Shown here in pieces: positions 1-7,485 of a stretch of DNA of 12,939 nt. Position 1 is the stretch's first letter. Each line of letters opens with the position of its first letter. The DNA is from Paracoccaceae bacterium (lineage in GTDB: Bacteria; Pseudomonadota; Alphaproteobacteria; Rhodobacterales; Rhodobacteraceae): the NCBI GenBank assembly GCA_016765235.1, contig JAESQH010000154.1, forward strand, positions 1,833-14,771, written 5' to 3'. The position numbers and the translations under genes were made by a program. The notes below the pieces were generated by a model. It saw only the letters and a list, made by a program, of their open reading frames with translations, did not search any database and had not been told where the DNA came from.

Positions 1-1
1 C

Positions 2-355
2 ATGGCCGTGATGGACCTGACCGAGGAATTCTACATCCAGACCATCGACCGCGTGTTCCAGCGCCACCTTTTGGCGCAAGGCGAATACTATTATCGCGAT
101 ACACTAATCGACCCCTCCATTATCAAAGACATCGCACTGCTGACCATTGAGGGCGAAAAAGACGACATCACCGGTGAGGGCCAAACCAAGGCCGCGCACA
201 CGCTGACGCCTAATCTGCCCAAAAGTAAACGCGATCATCTGCTACAAGAAGGCGTCGGGCATTACGGCATCTTCAACGGCTCGCGCTGGCGCAGCATCAT
301 TCAGCCTAAAATCGCGGCGTTCATCGCAACCCACCGTGTTAAAATCAAAGGTTGA
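2..355 (+). CDS. phaZ: Intracellular polyhydroxyalkanoate depolymerase, C-terminal part (5' end outside window)
   Basis: This is the end of an intracellular PHA/PHB depolymerase, which hydrolyses stored polyhydroxyalkanoate granules in the cytoplasm to release hydroxyacid units. The visible 117 residues match the PHB_depo_C region: the stretch LLTIEGEKDDITGEGQTKAA carries the conserved acidic residues D54/D55 (numbered from the first visible Met), and GVGHYGIFNGSRWRS carries the conserved His (H87). In the family these are the Asp and His of the catalytic triad. The nucleophile lies upstream and is not in the window. Full-length members are roughly 400 residues, so the ATG at position 2 is almost certainly internal and the gene is cut by the window edge. 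Its TGA overlaps the TTG start of the next gene. Nothing looks damaged in the visible part. Confidence 0.9.
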   Translation: MAVMDLTEEFYIQTIDRVFQRHLLAQGEYYYRDTLIDPSIIKDIALLTIEGEKDDITGEGQTKAAHTLTPNLPKSKRDHLLQEGVGHYGIFNGSRWRSIIQPKIAAFIATHRVKIKG

Positions 356-1038
356 GCGGGCCGATCTTCATAGGCTCGCCACCAATCGAGGTTCGCATAA
401 AACGCAACCCTCGCGCCAAACGCTTCACCCTTCGCCTGTCTCGTACAGACGGCAAAGCCACGTTAACACTGCCCACCCGTGCCTCGATACGCGAGGCCGA
501 GGGGTTCGCGGAAAGGCAAGAAGGCTGGTTGCGGGCGCAAATCTCCAAACTCCCCGAAACTTCAGTTCTGCTGGATGGAGGTTGCCTGCCATTTCGCGGC
601 GTTGACCTCGAAATCGCCAGCACCACAGGCAGGTCGATCCGCATGGAGGGCGACAAAATCCTCGTCGGCGGCAAGCATTCCGGCGCGCGCCTGCAAGCCT
701 TCGTTAAGACCGAGGCACGCAACGCCCTTTACCCAGCCGTCGAAAAATACGCTGCGAAAATCAACCGCCCCTTCAACCGCATTTCACTGCGCGACACGCG
801 TTCGCGCTGGGGATCGTGTTCTGCCGAAGGAAATCTAATGTTTTCATGGCGCCTCATTATGGCCCCGCCCATTGTGCTGGATTACGTCGCCGCGCACGAA
901 GTCGCGCATTTGGCCGAAATGAACCATTCCGCCGCCTTTTGGGATGTCGTTAAAACCCTGATGCCGGACTACCAAAATCATCGGAACTGGCTGCGCGAAC
1001 ACGGTGCAAAACTTCATGCGGTCAAATTTACTACTTGA
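352..1038 (+). CDS. YgjP-like (DUF45/M48-type) zinc metallopeptidase
   Basis: A 228-residue protein of the YgjP/DUF45 family of putative zinc-dependent metallopeptidases; the physiological substrate is not well established for most members. The zinc-binding signature is clear: H182-E183-V-A-H186 (HExxH), with the third ligand probably H192 in EMNHSAAFW. Before it comes the family hallmark DTRSRWGSCSAEGNLMFSWR (about residues 147-166). The N-terminal part (about 10-110) is the beta-rich region typical of the family. No signal peptide or membrane segment is seen, so it is probably cytoplasmic. The proposed start is TTG at 352, overlapping the TGA of phaZ (TTGA), which suggests translational coupling; this gives IKRNPRAKRFTLRLS near the N-terminus, as expected for the family. 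Length is normal and the gene looks intact. Confidence 0.85.
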   Translation: MSGPIFIGSPPIEVRIKRNPRAKRFTLRLSRTDGKATLTLPTRASIREAEGFAERQEGWLRAQISKLPETSVLLDGGCLPFRGVDLEIASTTGRSIRMEGDKILVGGKHSGARLQAFVKTEARNALYPAVEKYAAKINRPFNRISLRDTRSRWGSCSAEGNLMFSWRLIMAPPIVLDYVAAHEVAHLAEMNHSAAFWDVVKTLMPDYQNHRNWLREHGAKLHAVKFTT

Positions 1039-1049
1039 CCCGATCTGTT

Positions 1050-1061
1050 TTGTGATCACAA
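1050..1061. promoter_or_regulatory. Perfect 12-bp palindrome upstream of gntR, candidate operator
   Basis: TTGTGATCACAA is its own reverse complement and ends 9 bases before the gntR ATG, in the position of the ribosome binding site and leader. The GT...AC spacing resembles operators bound by GntR-family (FadR/FCD) regulators, so autoregulation is a reasonable inference. No binding data can be read from the sequence. Confidence 0.45.
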
Positions 1062-1070
1062 GATACCTGT

Positions 1071-1706
1071 ATGAACTCTGAACCCAAAATTCCGGCGCAC
1101 GAACAGGTCTACCGCACCCTTCGCGCCCGCATTATGTATGGCGAGATTGAACCGGCAACGGCCCTGACCCTGCGCGGCATCGGCGCAGAATTCAACGTCT
1201 CCATGACCCCGGCACGCGAAGCGATCAGACGTCTGGTTGCCGAAGGCGCGCTAAACCTGTCCGCTTCTGGCCGTGTATCAACGCCCGAATTGTCCAACGA
1301 CCGGATCGAAGAACTCGCCTGCATACGCGCCATGTTGGAGCCAGAGCTAGGCGCACGCGCCCTCCCGCGCGTCCACCCTGCCCTGATCGAACGTTTACAA
1401 AACATTAACGCCACAATAGCCGAGAAAATCGTCAAAGCTGACGCCATTGGCTACGTTCGCGCCAACCTCGAATTCCACCGCACACTATACCTTCGCGCCC
1501 AATCCCCCGCGATGCTGGCGCTGCTGGAAACGGTCTGGCTACAATCTGGCCCAACCATGCGGTCACTATATTCAAGATTGCCCAGAACCCTCGCTAGCGA
1601 AAAACACCGCACCATAATCGCCGCACTACGCGCCACCGACGAACCCGCATTGCGCATCGCGATCCAGTCGGATGTTACTAGTGGGCTTAGGATGCTGTTA
1701 ACCTAG
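1071..1706 (+). CDS. GntR-family transcriptional regulator, FCD (FadR-like) subfamily
   Basis: A 211-residue DNA-binding regulator. Residues about 8-75 form a GntR winged helix-turn-helix (HEQVYRTLRARIMYGEIEPA, then VSMTPAREAIRRLVAEGAL with the recognition helix). Residues about 80-208 are an all-helical FCD effector domain (IEELACIRAMLEPELGARAL and EFHRTLYLRAQSPAML). FCD domains commonly bind a metal through Asp-x3-His, a second His and a third His. Here the Asp position is N132, H136 and H179 are present, and the last expected His is not evident around residue 200 (AIQSDVTSG), so the metal site may be altered or lost. The effector is unknown. The gene stands 32 bases after the metallopeptidase and has no strong Shine-Dalgarno; the palindrome at 1050-1061 suggests it controls its own expression. 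A second palindrome overlaps its stop codon. Target genes cannot be deduced. Confidence 0.88.
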   Translation: MNSEPKIPAHEQVYRTLRARIMYGEIEPATALTLRGIGAEFNVSMTPAREAIRRLVAEGALNLSASGRVSTPELSNDRIEELACIRAMLEPELGARALPRVHPALIERLQNINATIAEKIVKADAIGYVRANLEFHRTLYLRAQSPAMLALLETVWLQSGPTMRSLYSRLPRTLASEKHRTIIAALRATDEPALRIAIQSDVTSGLRMLLT

Positions 1707-1713
1707 GTTAACA
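1696..1713. repeat. Perfect 18-bp palindrome spanning the gntR stop codon
   Basis: TGTTAACCTAGGTTAACA is an exact reverse complement of itself. It contains the last codons and the TAG stop (1704-1706) of the GntR gene. There is no loop and no following T-run, so it is a poor intrinsic terminator. A dimeric-regulator binding site is another possibility. Its function is unknown. Confidence 0.6.
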
Positions 1714-1999
1714 AATGCGCAAGTCTTCCCAGCGCCGAGCAGCACCCATTTAAGTTTCTGCCCAGCAACCGCATTTGGTTTTCTGTTCGTAAAAGACGTG
1801 CTGCATACCAGAGAATAGTTTAGTTCTGAGGTGCCATATGTATGAACCACAGCGATTTGCGTTGCAGCCTACTTGCTGTTCGGCACGCAATTCGCCTGCC
1901 GAACATTTTGACCAAAGAATGCTATTACCGCGAGCAAACAGTCTAAGCCATACTACCAAGGTCCACGGCGATCTGACTTAACTCGTTCATATGTAATTT
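1714..1999. other. Non-coding gap between gntR and the hydrolase pseudogene
   Basis: About 290 bases with no recognisable gene. Short open frames exist on both strands (for example a 47-codon + strand frame starting at 1838), but their translations have no recognisable motifs and no convincing coding character. No tRNA, terminator with a T-run or repeat array was seen here. Confidence 0.5.
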
Positions 2000-2715
2000 T
2001 CAGTAATTTTTTGTGTTTTTGTTAATCGTAACAGCCCTGTTTGGAGCGTTCAAAGCCTTCAATGCGGTCTCGGAATCAGTTATCAGTTCAGCGCCATACA
2101 AGAAAATCAAATCCGCTGGAATGTTGTTTACAATCGTTGGCATTTCATAGATTGATTTTTGTCGACACCACGAAACTGAAGTGCGTTAGCGTCAAACGAA
2201 AACCTGAATTTACCGGATGTTTCTTCAATTCGGCCATCGAGATAATTTATCTGGCTGCGGCTTCGTAGCCGGGTGAAGCCGGGTTTGCTTTGCAAATAAG
2301 CGATTACACCCGACTTGTTGTCAAAAACCATATTCGCTTCTTTTATAGCAGCTTGAAATTCGGCGCCCCCATTTAGAGACCACTTTACCGGCATATCTAG
2401 TGCAATGAATTTTTGGAATTTCGCGGCTGAAGTTGCGGCAAACACTGCTGCGATCAAACTTCCCCAACCAGCACCAATCAGGATGTTGTGGCCACCGCTG
2501 TACCTTTTGCAAATTGCTGACAAAACCTGAACATATATTGGCACATAATACTGGTGCGGGCGTAAATACGCGCTCTTGCCCCTGCCCGGCATGTCCGGAC
2601 AAATGACCGTATGTCCATTGGCGCAACGCACACAACAGATAAAGCGCCAAAATATCTCGAGGATTGCGATGTTCAGGCCGTTGCCTTCCCACTTCTCCAC
2701 CCGGAAACAGTGCAA
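2000..2715 (-). pseudogene. Alpha/beta hydrolase pseudogene (multiple frame changes, nucleophile Ser lost)
   Basis: The best-preserved frame (2128-2715, minus strand) reads GHTVICPDMPGRGKSAYL, then a nucleophile-elbow region NILIGAGWGSLIA and FQKFIALDMPVKW, which is the core of an alpha/beta hydrolase. The elbow should be G-x-S-x-G but reads G-A-G-W-G; a single AGT to GGT change would remove the catalytic Ser. The homologous protein switches frame at three places: near 2665, where NIAIL is followed in another frame by RDILALYLL and the HG oxyanion segment appears deleted; near 2634, where ALR and NGHTVIC are joined by one extra base; and near 2146, where the open frame ends early but an adjacent frame continues EMPTIVNNIPADLIFLYG, the strand that normally carries the acid residue, down to a stop at 2000-2002. 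The N-terminal boundary is uncertain. It is the only gene here on the minus strand. Active-site loss plus three frame changes argue for a true pseudogene rather than a sequencing slip. Confidence 0.75.
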
Positions 2716-2900
2716 TCGTCCAGGACCATTGATAATATTATTTCAAAAACCGTTTATTCGGCCACACCTCGTACGAGGCTTGCAGGACTGATCAACGCGG
2801 TGCCATACTTGGGAGCTGCTCTAATCCGTCTAAAACGGCGTTACTTTTAAAGTCTAATTGTCCACTACCAATACAGCTTAGCCATTCGAGATCACTTACT

Positions 2901-3636
2901 TTGCACAAACACGAAACAATTTGCCGCGTTTGCAAAACACAGACAGAATTTGTTGGCGTGAGACCATTATTACAAAGCGAAGTGTCGTATTTTGAGTGCC
3001 CAAACTGTGGATTTGTTCAAACAGAAGGTCCCTATTGGCTCGAAGAGGCTTACGAGGAAACAATTAACATTTCCGATACTGGCATCGTTGCGCGCAACCC
3101 GACCAATCGGAATATCGTTATTTCCAAGTTGTTGATGTTAGTTGGGTTAAATCAAAAGGTAGTCGATTTTGATGGCGGCTACGGGCTTTTGGTTCGTTTA
3201 TTGCGGGACGGGGGCGTTGATGCATGGCACTCGGACCCATATTGCGACAACCTCGTTGCGGTCGGGTTTGAAGATGATGGATCACATGTATTCCTTGTTA
3301 CTGTGTTCGAGGCTTTCGAACATTTTGTCGATCCAAACACTGTATTGGCAAAAATGTTCGCTCTTGCGCCCAATATTCTCCTTTCTACCGATCTCATTCC
3401 CAAGCCCATGCCCAAATTCGACGACTGGTGGTATTACCAGAGCCGAACACGGACAGCACATAGGTTTGCATCGAAGACCTACGCTTCAATACCTGGCTGA
3501 TAAACATGGAAAGCACTTGACCAGCAACGGGCGCAGCTTTCATTTATTTAGCGACAAGCCCATCATTGATCTACAAAGGAAAGGAATGCTTCGTGGGCAG
3601 AATTTTTGCGAATTTTGCAGCCCGTTTTTTGCTTAA
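2901..3636 (+). pseudogene. Zinc-ribbon class I SAM-dependent methyltransferase, frameshifted near its C-terminus
   Basis: Frame one (2901 onward, TTG start) gives an N-terminal zinc ribbon with C8-x2-C11 and C33-x2-C36, then a Rossmann methyltransferase region: the SAM-binding glycine loop VVDFDGGYGLLVRLLRDGG (about 87-105) and the later strand FEAFEHFVDP and NILLSTDLIP. This frame derails after DDWWYY. The normal family continuation RAEHGQHIGLHRRPTLQYLA is found in the next frame from 3439 to the stop at 3634-3636. Dropping one base near 3438 would restore a protein of about 244 residues, so this is a single +1 insertion. Such methyltransferases are common in polysaccharide clusters, where they are thought to methylate a sugar or nucleotide sugar; the substrate is not known here. 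The glycine loop reads FDGGYG where GGG is more usual, possibly another mutation. The start is uncertain because the Shine-Dalgarno is weak. Confidence 0.75.
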
Positions 3637-3684
3637 ATCAAAAACGTGGACGGATCACTTATTAATGGCCAAAAAAGGCTGAAC

Positions 3685-4690
3685 ATGAAAATTGCCTACG
3701 ACCATCAGATTTTCTGTATTGAGCGCTTCGGCGGTATCAGCCATTACTTTACAGAACTGACCCCTAGGCTGGCCGCCCTCGGACACAATCCAAAAATATT
3801 TGCGCCATTCCATCAAAACCACTATTTAGCACAACTTCCACCGACGGTATATTCTGGCCACGGGTTCAACAGGTTTCCCAATAAAACCAGCCGGATCGCA
3901 ACCCATGTAAATCGGGCGGTATCCAACGGTATAATTCAGCGCTGGCAGCCCGATATACTGCACCTGACCTATTATGACTGGCCGAATCTTGTCCGTAAGG
4001 GCGCCCCGACCATTGTAACCGTCCACGACATGAACCATGAACTTCAACCACATTTATTCGGGCGTTTCGAAAGGCTCGCTGAACGCAAGGCAGCGGCCGT
4101 ACGGAATGCAGATCACGTCATCTGCATCTCGCAGAACACCAAGAAAGATATGATGGAGATTTTGGGAACACCGGAAACCAAGATTTCTGTTGTTCATCAT
4201 GGGGTATGCGAAACCGCTTTCGCATACCCCACGATTATTGACCAACTTTGATATCATCGCTTTTGGTGGGCCTCAGTTTACAAATACTGAAAATGCGGAG
4301 ATACATGCTTTAGGAGTTGCCTCCGATCAAGTTAAACATACTTCTGGAAGCGACCGCGCGCTGGCAAGTCACTACATGAACGCATCCATTTTCGTTTATC
4401 CATCGAAATACGAAGGGTTTGGTTTTCCGCCCCTTGAGGCGATGAACCAAAATTGTCCTGTTGCCAGTAGCAACACAAGCTCGATGCCCGAAATCATTGG
4501 CACAGCCGCCGAATTTTTTGACCCAAACAGCAGCAGTGACATTTCTCGTGCCATTGAGGATGTTGTTTATTCAAGTAGTCGCTCGGCAGAGCTTGTAACT
4601 TTGGGCCAAGCGCGCGTTCAAAACTTCACATGGGAAAAATGTGCATTAGAAACCTTGGAAACGTATCAAAAATTTATTAAACCATTCTGA
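3685..4690 (+). pseudogene. GT4-family glycosyltransferase broken by an internal deletion and frame change
   Basis: The N-terminal half (ATG at 3685, preceded by AAAAAGG at a good distance) reads MKIAYDHQIFCIERFGGISH and continues through PDILHLTYYDWP, PTIVTVHDMNHEL and ADHVICISQNTKKDM to KISVVHHGV: a GT-B acceptor domain of glycosyltransferase family 4 (RfaB/GT1-type). It stops at 4249-4251. The C-terminal half continues in another frame from about 4230 (TNFDIIAFGG, then ASIFVYPSKYEGFGFPPLEA, the conserved E-x7-E sugar-nucleotide site, and NTSSMPEIIG) to the stop at 4688-4690. Family members have about 30 further residues between these halves, containing the YVGxRxxYKN segment; these are missing. 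A perfect 13-bp hairpin sits exactly at the junction. Neither half alone should be active, because both the linker strand and the frame are lost. In the cluster it would have added a sugar to the lipid-linked repeat unit. An upstream in-frame GTG at 3646 exists but is less likely as the start. Confidence 0.8.
4201..4230. repeat. Perfect 13-bp inverted repeat with 4-base loop inside the broken GT4 gene
   Basis: GGGGTATGCGAAA, loop CCGC, then TTTCGCATACCCC. The left arm begins in the conserved HHGV codons and the right arm ends where the displaced reading frame resumes. No T-run follows, so it is not a standard intrinsic terminator. It lies at the deletion point of the glycosyltransferase, which suggests a mutational origin such as template switching. 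Confidence 0.8.
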
Positions 4691-4774
4691 CAATCCAGTT
4701 TCCGGAATATTTTTGTTAGTATCCCTTTTGCCTATCGCATTTCACGATCAAATACAGCGAAGGATTAATTGAGC

Positions 4775-5866
4775 ATGTATATATCAACGGCCTCAAGTGC
4801 CCTCGTTTTGGGTTTCTTCGTGTCTTTCATTGTCAGCATAATAATCTACAAAACCAAACATCTTCATAGCGATAAAATGCTCGACCAGGTTGAAGGAGTT
4901 CAGAAGTTTCACAGCGTTCCAACGCCCCGTATAGGTGGGATCGCGATCGCTGGCGGCCTATTGGCCGGATGGTTGGTGTTAACTGATGAAACGAAGCAAC
5001 TTTTCGGTTTGCTCAGCCTCGCGGGGCTTCCGGTTTTCGCATTTGGTTTGGCTGAAGACATTTTTAAAACAGTAAGTGTTCGTGCGCGATTGCTTGCATC
5101 AGTTTTTTCCGGCCTGCTTTTTTATATGATCACAGGATACGCAATTGAACGCATCTTTGTGTGGTGGTTCGATCCACTATTGAGCATTTCCGCCATTTCA
5201 ATTGGCCTAACGGTTTTTGCGATAGCGTCGGCAACAAACGCGATAAATATAATCGACGGGTTCCATGGCCTCGCATCGGGGACGATATTGCTGATACTTT
5301 TTGCAATCGGATTCGCCAGCCAAAGCGCAGGTGATACGGAGTTATTCGTGATTTCCAGCCTGCTATTTACAGCTACGCTTGGATTTTTTCTCGTTAACTT
5401 CCCGTTCGGCAAACTATTTCTGGGGGACGGGGGGGCATATTTCATGGGATTTGCTGTTGCAGCACTTGCCGTCATGCTGCCCGCACGCAACTCCGAAATA
5501 TCTCCTTGGATTTCACCGCTTATTCTTAGTTACCCACTAACCGAACTTGTTGTTTCTATGACCCGAAAAGCCAGACTAGCGGGTCGATCTGTGGGGGAAC
5601 CTGACGGATTTCATTTGCACATGCTTGTATATCGGATCGTTGTCAGATCGGGCCGAAGCAAGCCGGAACATGTTTCGCACGCGCTAACCAGTTTGGTCCT
5701 GTGGACAATGCCAATCCTTTCAACCGGTTTGGTGATCGTATCCGATTTTAGCTCACAGTTTTCCTATCTTGGAACTCTTGGTATATTTTTACTCTATTTA
5801 GTCCTTTATAATACGGCTTTACGCCTCGACCGAAAATGGCCGGTTGAAGCAAAACCGAAGGGGTAG
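4775..5866 (+). CDS. WecA/MraY-like undecaprenyl-phosphate sugar-1-phosphate transferase
   Basis: An integral membrane glycosyltransferase (family PF00953) that moves a sugar-1-phosphate from a UDP-sugar to undecaprenyl phosphate, starting assembly of an O-antigen or capsule repeat unit at the cytoplasmic face of the inner membrane. About ten hydrophobic segments are visible. Motifs, numbered from the TTG at 4769: KFHSVPTPRIGG (46-57); LAEDIFKTVSVRARLL (94-109), where family members carry the acidic D/E-D pair; NAINIIDGFHGLASG (157-171); GKLFLGDGGAYFMGF (214-228); and PDGFHLHMLVYRI (278-290), the histidine-rich UDP-sugar loop. ATG at 4775 is preferred over TTG at 4769, because GAAGGA at 4759-4764 lies 10 bases before the ATG but only 4 before the TTG. 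Length of about 363 is normal and the gene is intact. Which sugar it transfers (GlcNAc, GalNAc, QuiNAc or other) cannot be read. Confidence 0.88.
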   Translation: MYISTASSALVLGFFVSFIVSIIIYKTKHLHSDKMLDQVEGVQKFHSVPTPRIGGIAIAGGLLAGWLVLTDETKQLFGLLSLAGLPVFAFGLAEDIFKTVSVRARLLASVFSGLLFYMITGYAIERIFVWWFDPLLSISAISIGLTVFAIASATNAINIIDGFHGLASGTILLILFAIGFASQSAGDTELFVISSLLFTATLGFFLVNFPFGKLFLGDGGAYFMGFAVAALAVMLPARNSEISPWISPLILSYPLTELVVSMTRKARLAGRSVGEPDGFHLHMLVYRIVVRSGRSKPEHVSHALTSLVLWTMPILSTGLVIVSDFSSQFSYLGTLGIFLLYLVLYNTALRLDRKWPVEAKPKG

Positions 5867-5868
5867 GC

Positions 5869-6534
5869 ATGCAAACCAGCGTAGTTTCAGCGGCTGACAC
5901 ACTTAGTGTTGTCGTGCCTTGCTATAACGATCTAGAAAACTTGCAACTAACGTTGAATAGTTTGCATGACCTGAACAAAGCTGATGAAATAGTTATTGTC
6001 GACAGTTCAGACAATGCAAGCAGTTGCCGCACACTTGTCGATTCCACTCCTTTGAATTGTCGGGTCAATTATTTGTGGACCAACTCGTAAGGCGTACATT
6101 CGGCACAGAACTTCGGCATTTCGAACACCAGCAATAAGTGGGTGCTGATTCTGAATTCCGGCGACCGGATGGCCGAAAATGGCCGTGCTCAGATATCCAA
6201 ATCGATTGAAGGTAGTCCCGGCATTGAAATCAACGTATTCGCACAAGAATCTGGTATCGACAATGCGCCCAGCATCGCGTTCTCGCCCCGAGCCGACAGT
6301 ATTTGGCCACATCAATCTATAGTCGTTCTGGCAGATATCTACCGAGTGGCAGGCCTGTACGATCTAAAGTACAAAATCTCGGCTGATCAAATCTATTTAG
6401 CAATCGCACGTCAGACACACAGCTGGAAAATTCATGCCTTTCCCCTTAACTACTATGATCTCAGTGGCGTGTCCGCGAATTTTTCCCTCGATACGCCAAA
6501 AAATAGCGGCGCGAAATCGCCAAAGCTATGTTAA
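5869..6534 (+). pseudogene. Short GT2-family glycosyltransferase interrupted by one in-frame TAA
   Basis: ATG at 5869 follows the stop of the WecA-like gene by 2 bases, with AAGGGG just upstream, so the two are coupled. The product is a GT-A glycosyltransferase of family 2, like the WcaE group: LSVVVPCYNDLENLQLTLNS (12-31), DEIVIVDSS (39-47), and after the break VHSAQNFGISNTSNKWVLIL then NSGDRM, with D99 in the position where the family binds the nucleotide-sugar metal. Codon 74 (6088-6090) is TAA. The same frame continues on both sides without any gap (SNS-type residues before, GVHSAQNFG after), so a single CAA or GAA to TAA change is enough to explain it. Restored length would be 221 residues, typical for this compact group. 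Two shorter peptides would result, neither with a complete catalytic domain. Suppression or a sequencing error are alternatives. Confidence 0.78.
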
Positions 6535-6571
6535 GCTTCTACTCTAAAACACCTTAACTCCCGGGTTTCCG

Positions 6572-7432
6572 ATGCGGCAGAACAACCATTCAAACACACA
6601 GCTGAACCCGTTGGTTTCAGTAGTCATGCCGGCCTACAATTCAAAAAGTACCATTAACCAAAGCATTCACTCTGTTCTGGCGCAGACTTACGAAAATTGG
6701 GAATTGTTAATCATTGACGATGCTTCAAGCGACAACACCGCTGCCTTAATCTTGGAAGAACACGCCGATGCGCGAATAAGGCTCATTAAAAATGATCAAA
6801 ACCTAGGTCCCGCAAAGTCGCGAAATATTGGTCTGGACAATGCCAACGGAGACTATATCGCATTTCTGGATGCCGACGATTTTTGGGCGAAAGAGAAGTT
6901 GAAAACCCAAATGGCCTTTATGATGCTGAAAGAATGCACAATTTCCTTCACCTCATACTGGCGGGTCGACGAAACCGGATTGAATAAGTTGTACGAAAAG
7001 ACAGCAGCACCCGAAATCGGATACAACAACTTGCTTGACCACAACGGCATCGGCTGTCTAACCGCGATTTTTGACCGGCGAAAGCTGCCCGAAATCCGGT
7101 TTTTAGACCCATCTGAGTTCATCAAATCCGGCAATGTTAACGGGTTGCTCAAGCGCCTCCTTAAAGGGCGTGTTGGGCACGAGGACTATGTATTCTGGCT
7201 TTCAGCGTTACGCCCTGCTCAAGGGCGACCAACGCCAATTGCACACGGAATCGATATTCCCTTGGCTTTTTACCGCGTTAGCACGAGTTCGTTTTCTGGC
7301 AACAAATTTCAGGCCGCAATTTACCAGTGGTTTATTTATCGCTACGTCGAAAAACTGCCGCTATGGCGATCAATTCAACATTTTAGTCGCTATGCCCTAA
7401 AAGGCATATATACCCAGTTACGCAGCCGGTAG
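6572..7432 (+). CDS. GT2-family glycosyltransferase
   Basis: A 286-residue cytoplasmic GT-A glycosyltransferase of family 2, which transfers a sugar from a nucleotide sugar to the growing lipid-linked oligosaccharide. Motifs: LVSVVMPAYNSKSTINQSIH (14-33), the opening nucleotide-binding strand; WELLIIDDASSDNT (43-56), with the nucleotide-binding Asp pair; GPAKSRNIGLDNANGDYIAF (79-98); the DxD metal site D100-A-D102-D103 followed by FW; and E204-D205 in GHEDYVFWL, which supplies the likely catalytic base. The C-terminal tail is basic and ends in LRSR, consistent with membrane association. The start ATG has no clear Shine-Dalgarno; it lies 37 bases after the broken GT2 gene. The gene is intact and of normal length. 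Donor and acceptor are unknown. Confidence 0.87.
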   Translation: MRQNNHSNTQLNPLVSVVMPAYNSKSTINQSIHSVLAQTYENWELLIIDDASSDNTAALILEEHADARIRLIKNDQNLGPAKSRNIGLDNANGDYIAFLDADDFWAKEKLKTQMAFMMLKECTISFTSYWRVDETGLNKLYEKTAAPEIGYNNLLDHNGIGCLTAIFDRRKLPEIRFLDPSEFIKSGNVNGLLKRLLKGRVGHEDYVFWLSALRPAQGRPTPIAHGIDIPLAFYRVSTSSFSGNKFQAAIYQWFIYRYVEKLPLWRSIQHFSRYALKGIYTQLRSR

Positions 7433-7485
7433 TATTTTCAAATACCGAATTTTAACGTTGGCATGATAGACAAGGACCCAATTTT

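Noticed and set aside
1050..1061. Possible CRP site (TGTGA and TCACA)
   Set aside because: The half-sites are joined directly, without the 6-base spacer that CRP needs; a GntR-type site fits better.
1838..1981. 47-codon + strand frame after gntR with a weak GAGG upstream
   Set aside because: No motif, no conserved feature, and its composition looks random; likely chance.
2767..2778. Perfect 12-bp palindrome CCTCGTACGAGG
   Set aside because: Short, not next to any gene start, and no T-run; a chance palindrome is plausible.
2721..2850. + strand frame ending in a basic tail (RTRLAGLINAVPYLGAALIR then LKRRYF)
   Set aside because: It looks protein-like and could be the C-terminal scrap of a lost gene, but upstream it overlaps the hydrolase pseudogene on the other strand, it has no start or motif, and I recognise no family.
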